Assembly (NCBI RefSeq): GCF_000026365.1
Contig: NC_012994.1
Location: 124,001-188,000, forward strand
Length of the DNA stretch: 64,000 nt
Direction of reading: 5' to 3'
Source of the DNA: Zygosaccharomyces rouxii
Taxonomy: Eukaryota; Ascomycota; Saccharomycetes; Saccharomycetales; Saccharomycetaceae
Shown piece after piece: positions 39,945 through 49,489 of this stretch. Made by a program: the position numbers and the translations under genes. Under the pieces are notes generated by a model. That model saw nothing but the letters and a program-made list of their open reading frames with translations, had not been told where the DNA came from and made no database searches. Numbering within the stretch: the stretch's first letter is position 1; each line of letters starts with the position of its first letter.

Positions 39945-41392
39945 GGTTTAACGTTACACTACTACTGCCCTGTCTCTTCCCTTCTCCTGTGAACTTTTCT
40001 ACTCACACAGACCCTGAAAATCAAAGATACGATGTTGTTGAGAGTTTCCAAGTTATTCCTCGCTTAATGTCTACCACTAATCATGGTTCATGTACAAGAG
40101 ACGAGGATGTATCATGAACGAAAGGGAGAAAAATTTTGATACTATATTAAATAGAAACTCATGTATACAGAATGGTCTCTATTCATCATATCTATAGGCA
40201 CCATTCGTACCGAAGGCCCTTACTCGGTCATAACCTACAATGTGTCATACTCATCGGAATTTGTACGCCGATAAGTGGATGCATAAGTATCGCGGTTGAA
40301 ATCTTTTGGTATAAGTTATGGTTGCTTATGTTGGTATACTTCGCCATTCATCAAGATATGCCCCACGACACATGAACCTAAGTTGGTAATTGCATGAATT
40401 TCTTGTAAAGCAAGCCGTCGGGAATCTTGAAGGTATATCAATATAGCGCAACTTGAGTCATGTGCTGGGCTCGATTCTTCGTTCAGCAACCTTGCTTGGT
40501 GCATTCATTGTAAGTAGGATAGTCGATATAACCTTCAGCACCATTAATGCGTTGGGTCAAAGGCATATCTTTCTCGAGACGATGTTCCAAATCTGGAGTG
40601 GAAGTCCAATAACGACCGTAACAGATTAATTTACGGTCATCTTTGACATAATCCTCTGCCACTTCAGGATGCGGGATTAAATCACTTGCACAAATGATGA
40701 TGGGCCTTTCTAGATGGAATAAACAAAGTAGTCGCTAGCTTCAGTACCAACACTTTTATTTTCTGCCGGGAACGAATCGGTAAATTAGGTTTTGTTTAAC
40801 CGAATAGAGAGTACTGCTCTAGTAGTATGGGACCGGTACTGCTTGACATTCCACAAGGTGATGTGGATTGCAGGAAGCAGAAGCGTGATGCGATCTCTCC
40901 CCTGCCAATGTGGCAGAATGTGCATCTCTTCCATAGGATTTGCTATCGTGGACCCTTCCGAAGGGCTGGTGCATATTGTTGGTCGCCTCTCAGTCTTGTC
41001 AGTGGTGTCATTGGGGCACGATGGGAATATTTGATACCATCAGCCCCATTTCTTGTTTTCAATCGATGCTAAGTTCAGGTTATACCATGTCCGTGAGACA
41101 TTGATATGTGTGGAATAACAGAATGAACAGGTTTTGAGTACGATCATTATGAGACCACTAATTGACTACTTCTTCTTCTTTCCCTACTTGAAATGCCTGG
41201 TGTTTGCTTTCTTTAGGTAATTTGTAAAGAGTTTAAGTTCTTGGTGATCTTATATCTGTCTCCTTGGCTCTTCAAGATTAGCCGCCGAACGTACTAGCCG
41301 CGCGATATTGAAAAAACAAATTAACGGATAAGACTAGTCTCGATATGTAAGTGCTACATATAAGTTCTAGATGTAATCAATACATTTAATGC
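39945..41392. other. Intergenic region ECM3-MFS transporter holding a pseudogene
   Basis: Besides the ECM3 promoter, this 1.45-kb region contains the decayed old yellow enzyme gene on the minus strand. Between the pseudogene and ECM3 (40000-40480) I see no recognisable coding sequence; a 62-codon minus frame at 40316-40504 was not recognised. Confidence 0.6.
40483..41040 (-). pseudogene. Old yellow enzyme (OYE) pseudogene
   Basis: Pieces of an NADPH dehydrogenase of the OYE2/OYE3/KYE1 family can be read in order on the minus strand but in different frames. At 41038-40967 there is an N-terminal segment with SHRAPMTPLTRLRG. At about 40740-40713 there is EASDYFVYSI, where the family reads FVYSIWKGP, but TAG at 40712-40710 replaces the Trp codon and the frame then shifts. 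From there to 40483 the C-terminus reads HPEVAEDYVKDDRKLICYGR, then TPDLEHRLEK and GYIDYPTYNE, ending in TGA. About half of the roughly 1200-nt gene is missing or unreadable in the middle. A stop, at least one frameshift and deletion make it nonfunctional. The well-preserved tail suggests fairly recent decay. Confidence 0.85.
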
Positions 41393-43327
41393 TTACAAAC
41401 CGCCGCCTGCTGTAGGATCGACGTCACTGCTGGAATCGCTAGTGTCAACACGTTCAACGTGTTCTTGTTCTGGTTTTTCCTCCAAATCACTGAATCCGAC
41501 CGAAGGTCCCAAAGGTGTTCTTCTCTTTATTTTTCTTCTTCTTAAGATGTGGTATTGGATATTAGGCCAAATCTCTTGGAAATTGTACTTAATTCTCGTT
41601 CTTAATGGAACTTCAAACACCTCATCCAGTTCTTCCAAAGTATACTGTTTAGTCTCCGGAACGCAGAAATAGACCATGAAAAACCCTGCGGCATTCCAAA
41701 ATGCATAGAAACCAAACGCACCTTGTGGTTTCATGGCTCTCACCATACTGGGCCAAGTAACACTTAAAATGAAATTAAACCCCCATAGAACCACGGTAAA
41801 GATGGAAGAGTTTAGCGAACGGGATGCTAGGTTGGCAGACTCGGCGGCAATTAAGAATGGAACCGGCCCACAAGAGAAGGAATAAATCGCCGAAAAAACA
41901 TAGATACCCATGGTAACAACACCGATTCTAGCCTGTGTACCTGGGATCCAAAATGCAAACCCTGCTATCAATAAAAATAGCGCCAACCAGGGGAAGGTTC
42001 TTAACAACAAATAACGTCTACCCCTCTTATCGATCATGAAGAAAGTAGGGATTGCAAAGAAAAAATTGATAAGTCCAAAACCAAGGGAAGAACACAAGGC
42101 ACTAATCTCTGAAAATCCACTTTCAACGAAAATACTAGAGGAGTAGTAAGCAATGACATTGATACCACAGAACTGTTGCATGAAGGCACAAATGCAAGAA
42201 GCCAATAAACCATTACGGTTACGTCTCACGGTAACCATTTGTTTTAATCTAATCCAGAACGGTAATTGTAGCGATTCCTCCTCTGCCAATAAGACGTGCT
42301 GGTAAAAAATGTCACGACATGCAAGGATTTTATGAGGGCGAATCTTGATAGTGTTCTCCAAAGCTTCCCTGTAGCGATTTTTACCCATTAACCAACGAGG
42401 TGACTCCGGACAAAATGGAATTTGAATCATTACCAGCAATGCAGGTAACATCGCAGAGCCTAGAGTCAATCTCCAATTCAATCCACCGTGAACTCCATTA
42501 GGCTTAACTCTGTAAAAGATCAATGTGAAAACATACCCCCACATAATACCAAATGCTGTAAAGAATTGCCAAAAGATGGTCGTACAACCACGGATTTGTC
42601 TTGTAGCACATTCTGCTAAGTAAACATTGGTTGTTGCACTCTTGGGACCGATACCCAATCCAAGCAGGAATCTAAATGCAAACAAATAATGCCAGCCTCT
42701 CACACCAGTGGGTGCAAAACCCTGTAAGAAACAAGTAACCGCTGATATCCCACACGTGACGAAGATCACATTCTTCCTTCCCAATCGATTGTTAAGCCAA
42801 TCGGTTGTCCAACAGGAGAACCCAGCGCAGCACAAATAGGGAGCACCATTAATTAAGCCTTCGATCCATGAATCTCTTTTACTGCCACTTCCTAATCCAA
42901 GAACTTCGGGGTAAAACAGCATAGCACCGTTGATAACAGTTTCATCCATACCTTGCACAGCCGCTGACATTGCTGCCGCACATATAATGGCGATTAATTG
43001 CCTCGTCATAGAAGACCATGGCTTGTATTCTTCGGCCCAACATGCCTGCTTTTCCTCATCACTCAGAAAATCGAAATCGTTAAATCCATCGGGGTTTCTA
43101 GCTAGCATAGCGGCGCGCGCAAAGATATCGTCGTCATTGGGTAATTCAAACTCCTCTGCAAACTCTCGTCCCATCTGCGCTACAACCTCAGGGGACAACT
43201 TCGACAATTTATTACCGCGTTCTACCTTACCAGCCTCTTTATCTAATTGCTCTGAATCAGGAGTTACCTGATTCGCGAGCTCTTCATGCGTAAACTGCTC
43301 CAGTATGGGACCCTTCTCATACGTCAT
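41393..43327 (-). CDS. MFS sugar-porter family transporter (polyol/inositol type)
   Basis: This 644-aa protein is a 12-helix major facilitator of the sugar-porter family. Signatures include NRLGRKNVIF, FLLGLGIGPKS, PESPRWLMGKNRYREA, the mid-protein QQFCGINVIAYYSSSIF, DKRGRRYLLL and PETKQYTLEELDEVFEV. A long hydrophilic N-terminus (about 110 residues) with REFAEEFELPNDDDIFARAAMLARNP and a basic C-terminal tail resemble the inositol/polyol-like transporters of other fungi more than the hexose transporters of S. cerevisiae. The substrate cannot be read from the sequence. The start is the ATG at 43327; 15 upstream codons are open without an ATG. It lies outside the conserved syntenic blocks. Confidence 0.85.
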   Translation of the reverse strand: MTYEKGPILEQFTHEELANQVTPDSEQLDKEAGKVERGNKLSKLSPEVVAQMGREFAEEFELPNDDDIFARAAMLARNPDGFNDFDFLSDEEKQACWAEEYKPWSSMTRQLIAIICAAAMSAAVQGMDETVINGAMLFYPEVLGLGSGSKRDSWIEGLINGAPYLCCAGFSCWTTDWLNNRLGRKNVIFVTCGISAVTCFLQGFAPTGVRGWHYLFAFRFLLGLGIGPKSATTNVYLAECATRQIRGCTTIFWQFFTAFGIMWGYVFTLIFYRVKPNGVHGGLNWRLTLGSAMLPALLVMIQIPFCPESPRWLMGKNRYREALENTIKIRPHKILACRDIFYQHVLLAEEESLQLPFWIRLKQMVTVRRNRNGLLASCICAFMQQFCGINVIAYYSSSIFVESGFSEISALCSSLGFGLINFFFAIPTFFMIDKRGRRYLLLRTFPWLALFLLIAGFAFWIPGTQARIGVVTMGIYVFSAIYSFSCGPVPFLIAAESANLASRSLNSSIFTVVLWGFNFILSVTWPSMVRAMKPQGAFGFYAFWNAAGFFMVYFCVPETKQYTLEELDEVFEVPLRTRIKYNFQEIWPNIQYHILRRRKIKRRTPLGPSVGFSDLEEKPEQEHVERVDTSDSSSDVDPTAGGGL

Positions 43328-43691
43328 TGTCAACTCCGAAGCGCCGTACCGAAACTTCGAAGAAAAAAACAAAAAATATGTGGGGAAGAAGGCTGAAAAG
43401 AACTCCAGTTTTATACATATAAGGCTGATAGGTGGGGAACCCGGCCACCTCCCATCCGGACCACTCTACGGAACGAAGCGAGCCGGAAAACGAAATAGAT
43501 TACTCGAATTCCACTACTTCAACTAATTCGAAAGCTGGTAGTACTGAACTGTAACGGGGTGTTATCACACAGGATTAATTGACGTAGTGAAACAGGCGCA
43601 GTAAGGCCTTAAAGAAAGAAGGTATTTTTCCCCCTTTCCTCTCATAGAAGCAACTCCCGCTACTCCGTACATCGACTTTACATTTGTTTGT
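43328..43691. promoter_or_regulatory. Divergent promoter, MFS transporter / hotdog protein
   Basis: This 364-bp region lies between divergent genes. CCGG/CGG-containing sequence around 43440-43490 could serve zinc-cluster regulators, but I cannot assign a site. No ORF is supported. Confidence 0.4.
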
Positions 43692-44384
43692 ATGATGTTG
43701 AAGATCATCAACAGAGCTTTAATCTTACCCCTCGCAGGCCTTACCTTGGGTACTGCTAGCTTTCTGAAGGTATGGCCTGATACAATTAATGACTATGACG
43801 AACCAATGCGGACGGATCCTGAACTGTTACGTAGATGGAGACGTACAAATCTTTACGAAGAGCTAAAACATTTAACCCAATGGCGTCAGAGTGAGAAGAT
43901 TCCTCCTGCCCATAGAAGCAATCATGTGGGGCAAGGTCTACTGAGTGGAGTGGGGAAATTAGAGAATGACCCAGTAGTTTTCCATGACGAAGTGCAAAAT
44001 TCGATATCGGTTGTGTATCAATTGGGTAAGAAATTAGGCGATTCAAATGGGTATGTGGATAACGGAGTATTATCTGTATTGTTAGATGAAGCTCTATGTT
44101 ACTGCGGGTTTCCGCTGCTACCAAGTAAACGCGGGGTTACTGCGCGGTTAGACTTAGAGTTTGTGGGCAAAATACCTGTCGATAGTACTATTGTGTTGAA
44201 GGCGAAGGTTGTTGAGCATAAGGGGAGAAAGTGTGTTATTAGCGGCACGTTAGAGAGTGTACCTGGTATGGAGAAGAATTGGTGGGGGAGATTGAGGAGT
44301 GTGTGGGGTGCGGAATGTTATGCTAGGGCTAAATGTGTTTTGGTGGAGCCCAAGTGGTTTAAATGGTTACCCGGGGATGCGTAG
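43692..44384 (+). CDS. Mitochondrial hotdog-fold thioesterase-like protein (FMP10/MRX3 type)
   Basis: The 230-aa product begins with a positively charged hydrophobic segment (about 1-28), typical of a mitochondrial targeting or anchoring signal. A hotdog-fold domain follows. The helix motif NGVLSVLLDEALCYCGF (about 133-149) corresponds to the thioesterase HGG-x-x-x-LLDE element. LEFVGKIPVDSTIVLKAKV is the characteristic beta-sheet stretch. S. cerevisiae has relatives Fmp10 (YER182W) and Mrx3 (YBL095W). ROX3 (YBL093C orthologue) lies 9 kb away, which slightly favours the YBL095W relationship. No substrate is known, and the first His of the usual HGG is replaced, so activity is uncertain. ATGs at 43692 and 43695 are adjacent. 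Confidence 0.75.
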   Translation: MMLKIINRALILPLAGLTLGTASFLKVWPDTINDYDEPMRTDPELLRRWRRTNLYEELKHLTQWRQSEKIPPAHRSNHVGQGLLSGVGKLENDPVVFHDEVQNSISVVYQLGKKLGDSNGYVDNGVLSVLLDEALCYCGFPLLPSKRGVTARLDLEFVGKIPVDSTIVLKAKVVEHKGRKCVISGTLESVPGMEKNWWGRLRSVWGAECYARAKCVLVEPKWFKWLPGDA

Positions 44385-44499
44385 ATACGAGTAAGTACGT
44401 TTCTGTACAAGAATGTGTGTGCGGATGTCGATGACGTCAAATTGCCGCTGATGTGAGATTGAGGAGTCAATTGCAAGCGTAGCGAGTAAGGACGGTTTT

Positions 44500-44560
44500 G
44501 GTTCTTTTGCAAAAGAACCCCGCCGGAGGAATGGAGATAACAGTGAAACTGTAATTCCTC
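44500..44560. repeat. Two adjacent hairpin-forming inverted repeats
   Basis: A perfect 20-bp palindrome lies at 44500-44519 (GGTTCTTTTGCAAAAGAACC). Seven bp later, inverted GAGGAAT (44526-44532) and ATTCCTC (44554-44560) enclose ACAGT-GAA-ACTGT. Both lie 115-175 bp past the hotdog gene stop. The function is unknown. Confidence 0.7.
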
Positions 44561-44847
44561 AATACTGAGACATCCAGCGGATACGTATTCAGGACCAGGA
44601 GATCTCGTCGGAAAAGAACCGCTAATGAGCTTTTTTTGCCATCAATAGGCCATACTCTAAACTGATGTGAATGCGAGTATTAACTTCACTGTCCCCCCCT
44701 GATAGATGTATAATTGACGTATGTTAGGATTTAATGTTTTGTCGCTGCAAGTTGGTTTGCCGTGTTTTCATTGTCATAGTTACAACACTGAACGCTTTCT
44801 TGGCATATAATTAGAAAAACAAAAAAAAATATTTCAAAGGCATCAGC

Positions 44848-44852
44848 AAAAA
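44848..44852 (-). terminator. Pol III terminator of tRNA-Lys(UUU)
   Basis: Five consecutive T residues on the minus strand begin 6 nt after the tRNA 3' end. Confidence 0.7.
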
Positions 44853-44857
44853 GAAAC

Positions 44858-44944
44858 CTCCTCGTAGGGGGCTCGAACCCCTGACATTTCGGTTCCTCGT
44901 TCTTGCTTAAAAGCCGAACGCTCTACCAACTGAGCTAACGAGGA
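44858..44944 (-). tRNA. tRNA-Lys(UUU) with a 14-nt intron
   Basis: The gene is 87 nt. Its acceptor stem is TCCTCGT/ACGAGGA and its D-arm is GCTCAGTTGGTAGAGC. The anticodon stem is TTCGG/CCGAA with anticodon TTT, and the T-arm is CAGGGGTTCGAGCCCCCT (CAGGG/CCCTA context). A 14-nt intron (44894-44907) follows position 37, the standard site, as in yeast tRNA-Lys(UUU), whose intron is longer. The intron's 3' part is AACGAGGA, which repeats the acceptor 3' strand. A T-run on the minus strand (44852-44848) terminates transcription. Confidence 0.95.
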
Positions 44945-45043
44945 CGAGTCTTCTATTTGGTTGTCCCATTAGCGTTCTACAAATGACAGGATCAAAAGAC
45001 AATTTTACTTTGTTAAGGGACTGATCGGTGAATTCGATATACT

Positions 45044-45067
45044 AATATATATATATATATATATATA
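45044..45067. repeat. (AT)n microsatellite
   Basis: About eleven AT dinucleotides lie just past the 3' end of the yapsin gene. It is a simple repeat likely to vary between strains. Confidence 0.85.
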
Positions 45068-45080
45068 ACTTGATAGACCG

Positions 45081-46601
45081 CTAAAAGATGTTACCACCGG
45101 TTTGGAATGTTTGAGGACCGCTGTAAGTGCTAGAGTATCCTGGGGCTTTAGTTGCACCGGGAACTGGACCTGTAATTGCTTCAACGTCCTCAGTGGAGTC
45201 AAAGTTAGCTTGTGCCAAAGATATTTCATTATTATCCATGTCGTAGACCACATAGGAATCCCTCAAAAAGGAATCACCTAGGATACCCATGTAATCACTG
45301 GTTGGGGAGATATTGAGAATGCACTGCCCGTTGCCATTATCTGTAATGTAGTTACTTAAAGAAGTTTCGATGTTGAATCCTCCAAAGTTGAAAACAATCT
45401 TTTCATCATCACTTGGGCATGAAATAACGTAGGATTGAACCTCTGGATCATCATCAAAGGAACCGCCATAAGCGTTTGCGACCATGTCAGCAACTGGTTC
45501 TGGCAAGTAGACTGCAGTGGTACCGGAGTCCAATAACCCAATGAATGGAGTAGTGGTTAATGTATTTTGTGTTTCGCTGCCCTTGATACCAATACCCTGA
45601 ACAGTGACAACGAAACGTTCCCATGGATCAGAGTCTTCCTGGCCTTTTAAGACGGGCAGAGTGTACAAGTCGCCTGAATATTTATTGTGGTCCACACCGC
45701 CAAATAGAATATTACCATCGCTGGCTCCAGCAGAATTCAAGTAAAGAGAGTATGCATTTCTTTTGACAATACCCTGATCTTTCAACAAGTAAGGAAAGTT
45801 CTCATACTCATGAGGATCTTGAAGGTTGTCCCCAAAGACAGAAGATTCAAGTCCACGGTAACTAATACCAAAGACAGCAACACTGGAGTTAGTATCGTCT
45901 GCCACTGCAATTGTCATATCTTTGACGCTAATGTCACCAACAGTGAGGTCATCAGTAGCCCAGTAACCTGAAGCGTAAGAATTATCACCATATTCAATGA
46001 AAAATCCATCTACGGTGTCATTCTTATTAAAGGAACTGGAGCTATTTGGATCAAAATTGCCAGAGGAGCTTTGACAGCTTTCTTCCAGAGCGCTAGCTGT
46101 AATTGCTGCTGGTGGTTGCACATTTCTATTGGTAGGCTCCAATGGATCAGGATGAGATCCTCCAGATGAGCCAATGAGGGTAGTTGTCAAAGATGGAGAA
46201 GGTCCACCCTCGGCGCTAGCAATTGAAAACAGTTGAGAGGCGATACCACTGCTTTTGCCCTTTGTAGCATCGTCAGAATCACTTTGACAGTGGTATCCAC
46301 CTTTTTGGGGAATCCACAGGTCTGAAGATCCCGTGTCCAAAAGCAGAGTTAATTCCTGACCAGGAGTCCCCAAATAAATACTAGCTGAATAGTAAACATT
46401 TTGATTGGAGATGTCAATTTCTTGATCATCACCACCAGTCCCCTTTTCTGAAAAGGAAATTTGTCTGGATTCATCAAAACTTTTACCATAGCGCTTAGAG
46501 AAGGGAATCTTACCGACGCCGTCTACACCACCAGCTAAAGCCACTTTAGCCGCTCCAGCGGCAACAATACCGTACTTTAAAATATTAGAAGAAAATTTCA
46601 T
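45081..46601 (-). CDS. Yapsin-like secreted aspartyl protease
   Basis: This is a 506-aa pepsin-family protease of the yapsin group, which cleaves after basic residues and processes cell-wall and secreted proteins. A signal peptide (about 1-23) is followed by a short propeptide with a dibasic Lys-Arg at 36-37. The two catalytic motifs are DTGSSDLW (D89) and LLDSGTTAVYLP (D358). Between C105 and C176 is the long acidic/Ser-rich insertion loop characteristic of yapsins. The C-terminus (GGNIF) lacks the hydrophobic tail needed for a GPI anchor, so this member is predicted to be soluble or wall-associated. Which S. cerevisiae yapsin it matches best cannot be decided. Confidence 0.88.
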   Translation of the reverse strand: MKFSSNILKYGIVAAGAAKVALAGGVDGVGKIPFSKRYGKSFDESRQISFSEKGTGGDDQEIDISNQNVYYSASIYLGTPGQELTLLLDTGSSDLWIPQKGGYHCQSDSDDATKGKSSGIASQLFSIASAEGGPSPSLTTTLIGSSGGSHPDPLEPTNRNVQPPAAITASALEESCQSSSGNFDPNSSSSFNKNDTVDGFFIEYGDNSYASGYWATDDLTVGDISVKDMTIAVADDTNSSVAVFGISYRGLESSVFGDNLQDPHEYENFPYLLKDQGIVKRNAYSLYLNSAGASDGNILFGGVDHNKYSGDLYTLPVLKGQEDSDPWERFVVTVQGIGIKGSETQNTLTTTPFIGLLDSGTTAVYLPEPVADMVANAYGGSFDDDPEVQSYVISCPSDDEKIVFNFGGFNIETSLSNYITDNGNGQCILNISPTSDYMGILGDSFLRDSYVVYDMDNNEISLAQANFDSTEDVEAITGPVPGATKAPGYSSTYSGPQTFQTGGNIF

Positions 46602-47851
46602 CTTGACGAAAATGGAAGAAGGTCAAGATGTATTGCAGTTCTGAAGTTCTGGATAAACCACAGCAGAATCATAATGCTACAGATATGTAATCCAGACACC
46701 CATATTAATACTCCAAGATCCCACAAGTTAGTGCTAGCGAATTCATAATCAAGGAGAATGGAATTGTTTGCTAATTGAGTGTAATACTCACGAAATAATT
46801 TGCTAGTGCAACCTCGTAAACAATTGATTACTTGTTGGAAGGTTGCAAAAAACCATCTCAACCTCGTTGCCCTGCAGGTATCTCTAAACTTGTTGTTTTG
46901 ATGCCATACATTTCCCTTTCCTTACAAGGAGGAAATTTTGAAACGTCTTACCTGACTGGGAATGCATCTCCGCCCTTTCAGATAAAGCATGTCTATGCAG
47001 GTTCATTGCTAAGCACACGATAATGCAATCTACTCATTATCTCCTGCGTCACAGTTATTCTCTCAATAAACATGCGTTGCAAACTCTTTCTTTTCACAGC
47101 TTAGGCTTGGCAAAATGGGGAGAATCCGATCTTAGTAAATCACTTTTCTCGAAACATTAAACATTTCGAGCGTGGATTTGCGGTTGCTAGCAGCTGCATA
47201 AAGAATGATAGGAGGCATTTGCCTGAAAAGTGTTGTAACCAAATCGGTTTTAGTGAGTTGGCCTGACAGGTTCTATCAGATTTTTCTTTATTGTAAAGTC
47301 AACTTATCTCAGTACAAAGCTCTCCTTAGCGGCTAAAGACGGCAACAGTTTCACTAGGTTAGCATACTCTAAGGGGTTGAGAATATGCACCATTTAGGTA
47401 TTACTTGGCCGGCTAAGATCTGACTGCAACATGGAAAAGTGTCAGGCGATTGAATAATTCCGACGAAACGGCACTAAGGCGAAGGCGACGATGCGTTGAA
47501 AAGTCGCTAACAATGGCGGTTCTCTCAATCTGTTTTAGCGTGTTACCTCTGCATAAGAAATCGACAGTTATTTTACGGGATGCTAATTTCCCTCGAACTT
47601 CGAAATTTTAAAATTGGACTTTCTAGACGGTTTAAAGATATATCGGGAGGTTAGTGGATCTTCCAGGCATGTTCATTGCACTTTCGACTCTATTCCCTCC
47701 AAAGTTTACATACAATCATATAATCGATTAAATCTTGGTTTGGATCGAACTTCTACAGAGAGAAGCTTTGGAAATTAAGACGTTTTAGCGCACCAACCAT
47801 TGGTAAATCCCAACCTATTCATCCAATGCCCACGATTCTTGCTTGAAACTG
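46602..47851. other. Intergenic region yapsin-MFS transporter
   Basis: This 1.25-kb stretch shows no gene I can support. An 87-codon minus frame (46598-46861) overlaps the yapsin ATG by 4 nt and is hydrophobic, but it matches nothing I know. An inverted repeat, CTCGAAA (47148-47154) with TTTCGAG (47164-47170), is present. The region should include the yapsin promoter. Confidence 0.5.
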
Positions 47852-49489
47852 CTAATGCATACCTAGTGACCTGCACCGTTGTACAAGTGACCAATAGGCG
47901 TGTCTCTGCTTCTTACGCCACCAAGGGCCAGTGAATATCATTACCAGAAAACTAGAGTTAGTTGCCAGGCAACAGAACGCTACCCCAATGAAACAGCGCT
48001 TATACCCTAAGTTTTCAACCCAGTGAGTTATTCCATAACTACAGGCAAATGACATTAAGTTGCGAATTAAAATAACAACCACCATGGCTTCTGCATCTAA
48101 TTCTCTATAGGTGTCTACCACATAAGCTGCGGAAGAAACGGGACCAAAGACACCACATCCACCTAATATACCTAGAGCAAGCACCAGAGGAAACCAATGG
48201 ATTTGGTAATAGGCACCTATTCCCCATAAAAGACTAGCGGCACAACCCAGTATTGCATAAACGAATAACAACCAAAGGCGATCCTCTGGAATACTAAAAC
48301 CGTTTCTCTTTCTAGCAAAATACACCTTAAGCTTATCGGAACAAAATCCTGCAATGGGGAAGACTATGAAAGTACAGACCAGTGGTGACACATATGCGAG
48401 TCCACACATACTGCTCGAAAAATTGTAGGGTTTACCAGCAAGGACCATTGCTTCTGTTGCATTCAAAACATTAAACCAAACTAAGGAAGATCCATACAAG
48501 AAACCTGCCCAGAGAATTACAGGGAATTGGGCCATACGAAATGGCATGAACATGTAATAATGTAACATAAATTTCGATTTGAATCCACGAGTCAGGGAAA
48601 TCTTTTGCATGTAACTGGTTTGAGGCCAGGAAATAGATCCCTCACTAAGGGAATGCGCAGAATAATCAGAACGAATTTTAACCAGATCATCTTTAGCCTT
48701 TTCAGCTTTATCATTTTCAACTTCACCATTTTCAACATTACTTTCATGAACTTCTTCCCCGTCTATTTCAGGATCTAAGCTAGCTTCATCTTGGACTCTA
48801 CGGGTATAACTGGTTTCTTCCATTGCAAAGAACAATATCACAAAGCATACTGCCGCTAAGATAGAACACCACCACATAACCCATTGCCAACCCTGACCGG
48901 CAGAAATGAAGCCGGCCACTAATGGTGCTGAATAAGAGACTCCCATAAGTGTAAGCGCATAAAGCGACAATCCAAGAGATCTTTCATGTTCAAAGAAAAG
49001 ATCACTCATAGAGATTTCCGGTAGTGATTCAACACACGACCCAAACAGCCCCTGAAGAATTTTAGATGCTATCCATTCACCGTTAGACCTGGTGTATGGC
49101 GGCCAAACGCATATCAGTGAAGTAGCCAACATGGAAAATAAATAAACTGGTCTCTTCCCATACTGTAAAGCTAGTGGCTGGAAAACCAGACATCCAAGAC
49201 CATAGAAAAGGAAAAGGTAACCAGTACCTTGGTTTAAATCGGCCAACGAAAGATTCCTTTCTTCTGCGATGTTTGGAAGTACCGAATAGATAGCAGCTGA
49301 AGGGATACCGATCCCAATAGTAACTACGATAACGCATGCCGTAGCAAGCCATTTACGAGGACGTGACCAATTGAGAGGATCTTCTGGATCCTTTGAAGGC
49401 TTTGGTAGGAGAACCACTTCACGTTCTTCACCTTCCACCAATCTTGCATCTCCAGGAACAACTTCAAAATCTATAACGTTAGTAGCCAT
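47852..49489 (-). CDS. HOL1-like MFS drug:H+ antiporter family transporter
   Basis: The 545-aa protein is a 12-helix DHA1-type major facilitator. Its DPEDPLNWSRPRKW motif just before helix 1 is the hallmark of the fungal group containing Hol1, Flr1 and related transporters. Other landmarks are GTGYLFLFYGLGCLVFQPLAL, YGKRPVYLFS (motif A), SCVESLPEISMSDLFFEHER, and a long charged loop between helices 6 and 7 (about 240-300). The SLSDIFFEH-type segment is most like S. cerevisiae Hol1 (586 aa), a polyamine/cation importer; the substrate here is unproven. The start is the ATG at 49489; ten codons upstream are open without an ATG. The neighbours are accessory genes. Confidence 0.82.
   Translation of the reverse strand: MATNVIDFEVVPGDARLVEGEEREVVLLPKPSKDPEDPLNWSRPRKWLATACVIVVTIGIGIPSAAIYSVLPNIAEERNLSLADLNQGTGYLFLFYGLGCLVFQPLALQYGKRPVYLFSMLATSLICVWPPYTRSNGEWIASKILQGLFGSCVESLPEISMSDLFFEHERSLGLSLYALTLMGVSYSAPLVAGFISAGQGWQWVMWWCSILAAVCFVILFFAMEETSYTRRVQDEASLDPEIDGEEVHESNVENGEVENDKAEKAKDDLVKIRSDYSAHSLSEGSISWPQTSYMQKISLTRGFKSKFMLHYYMFMPFRMAQFPVILWAGFLYGSSLVWFNVLNATEAMVLAGKPYNFSSSMCGLAYVSPLVCTFIVFPIAGFCSDKLKVYFARKRNGFSIPEDRLWLLFVYAILGCAASLLWGIGAYYQIHWFPLVLALGILGGCGVFGPVSSAAYVVDTYRELDAEAMVVVILIRNLMSFACSYGITHWVENLGYKRCFIGVAFCCLATNSSFLVMIFTGPWWRKKQRHAYWSLVQRCRSLGMH

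Noticed and set aside
46598..46861. 87-codon minus-strand ORF overlapping the yapsin start by 4 nt
   Set aside because: Hydrophobic but unrecognised, with no codon bias like real neighbours. Overlapping ATGA-type coupling is not expected in yeast nuclear genes.
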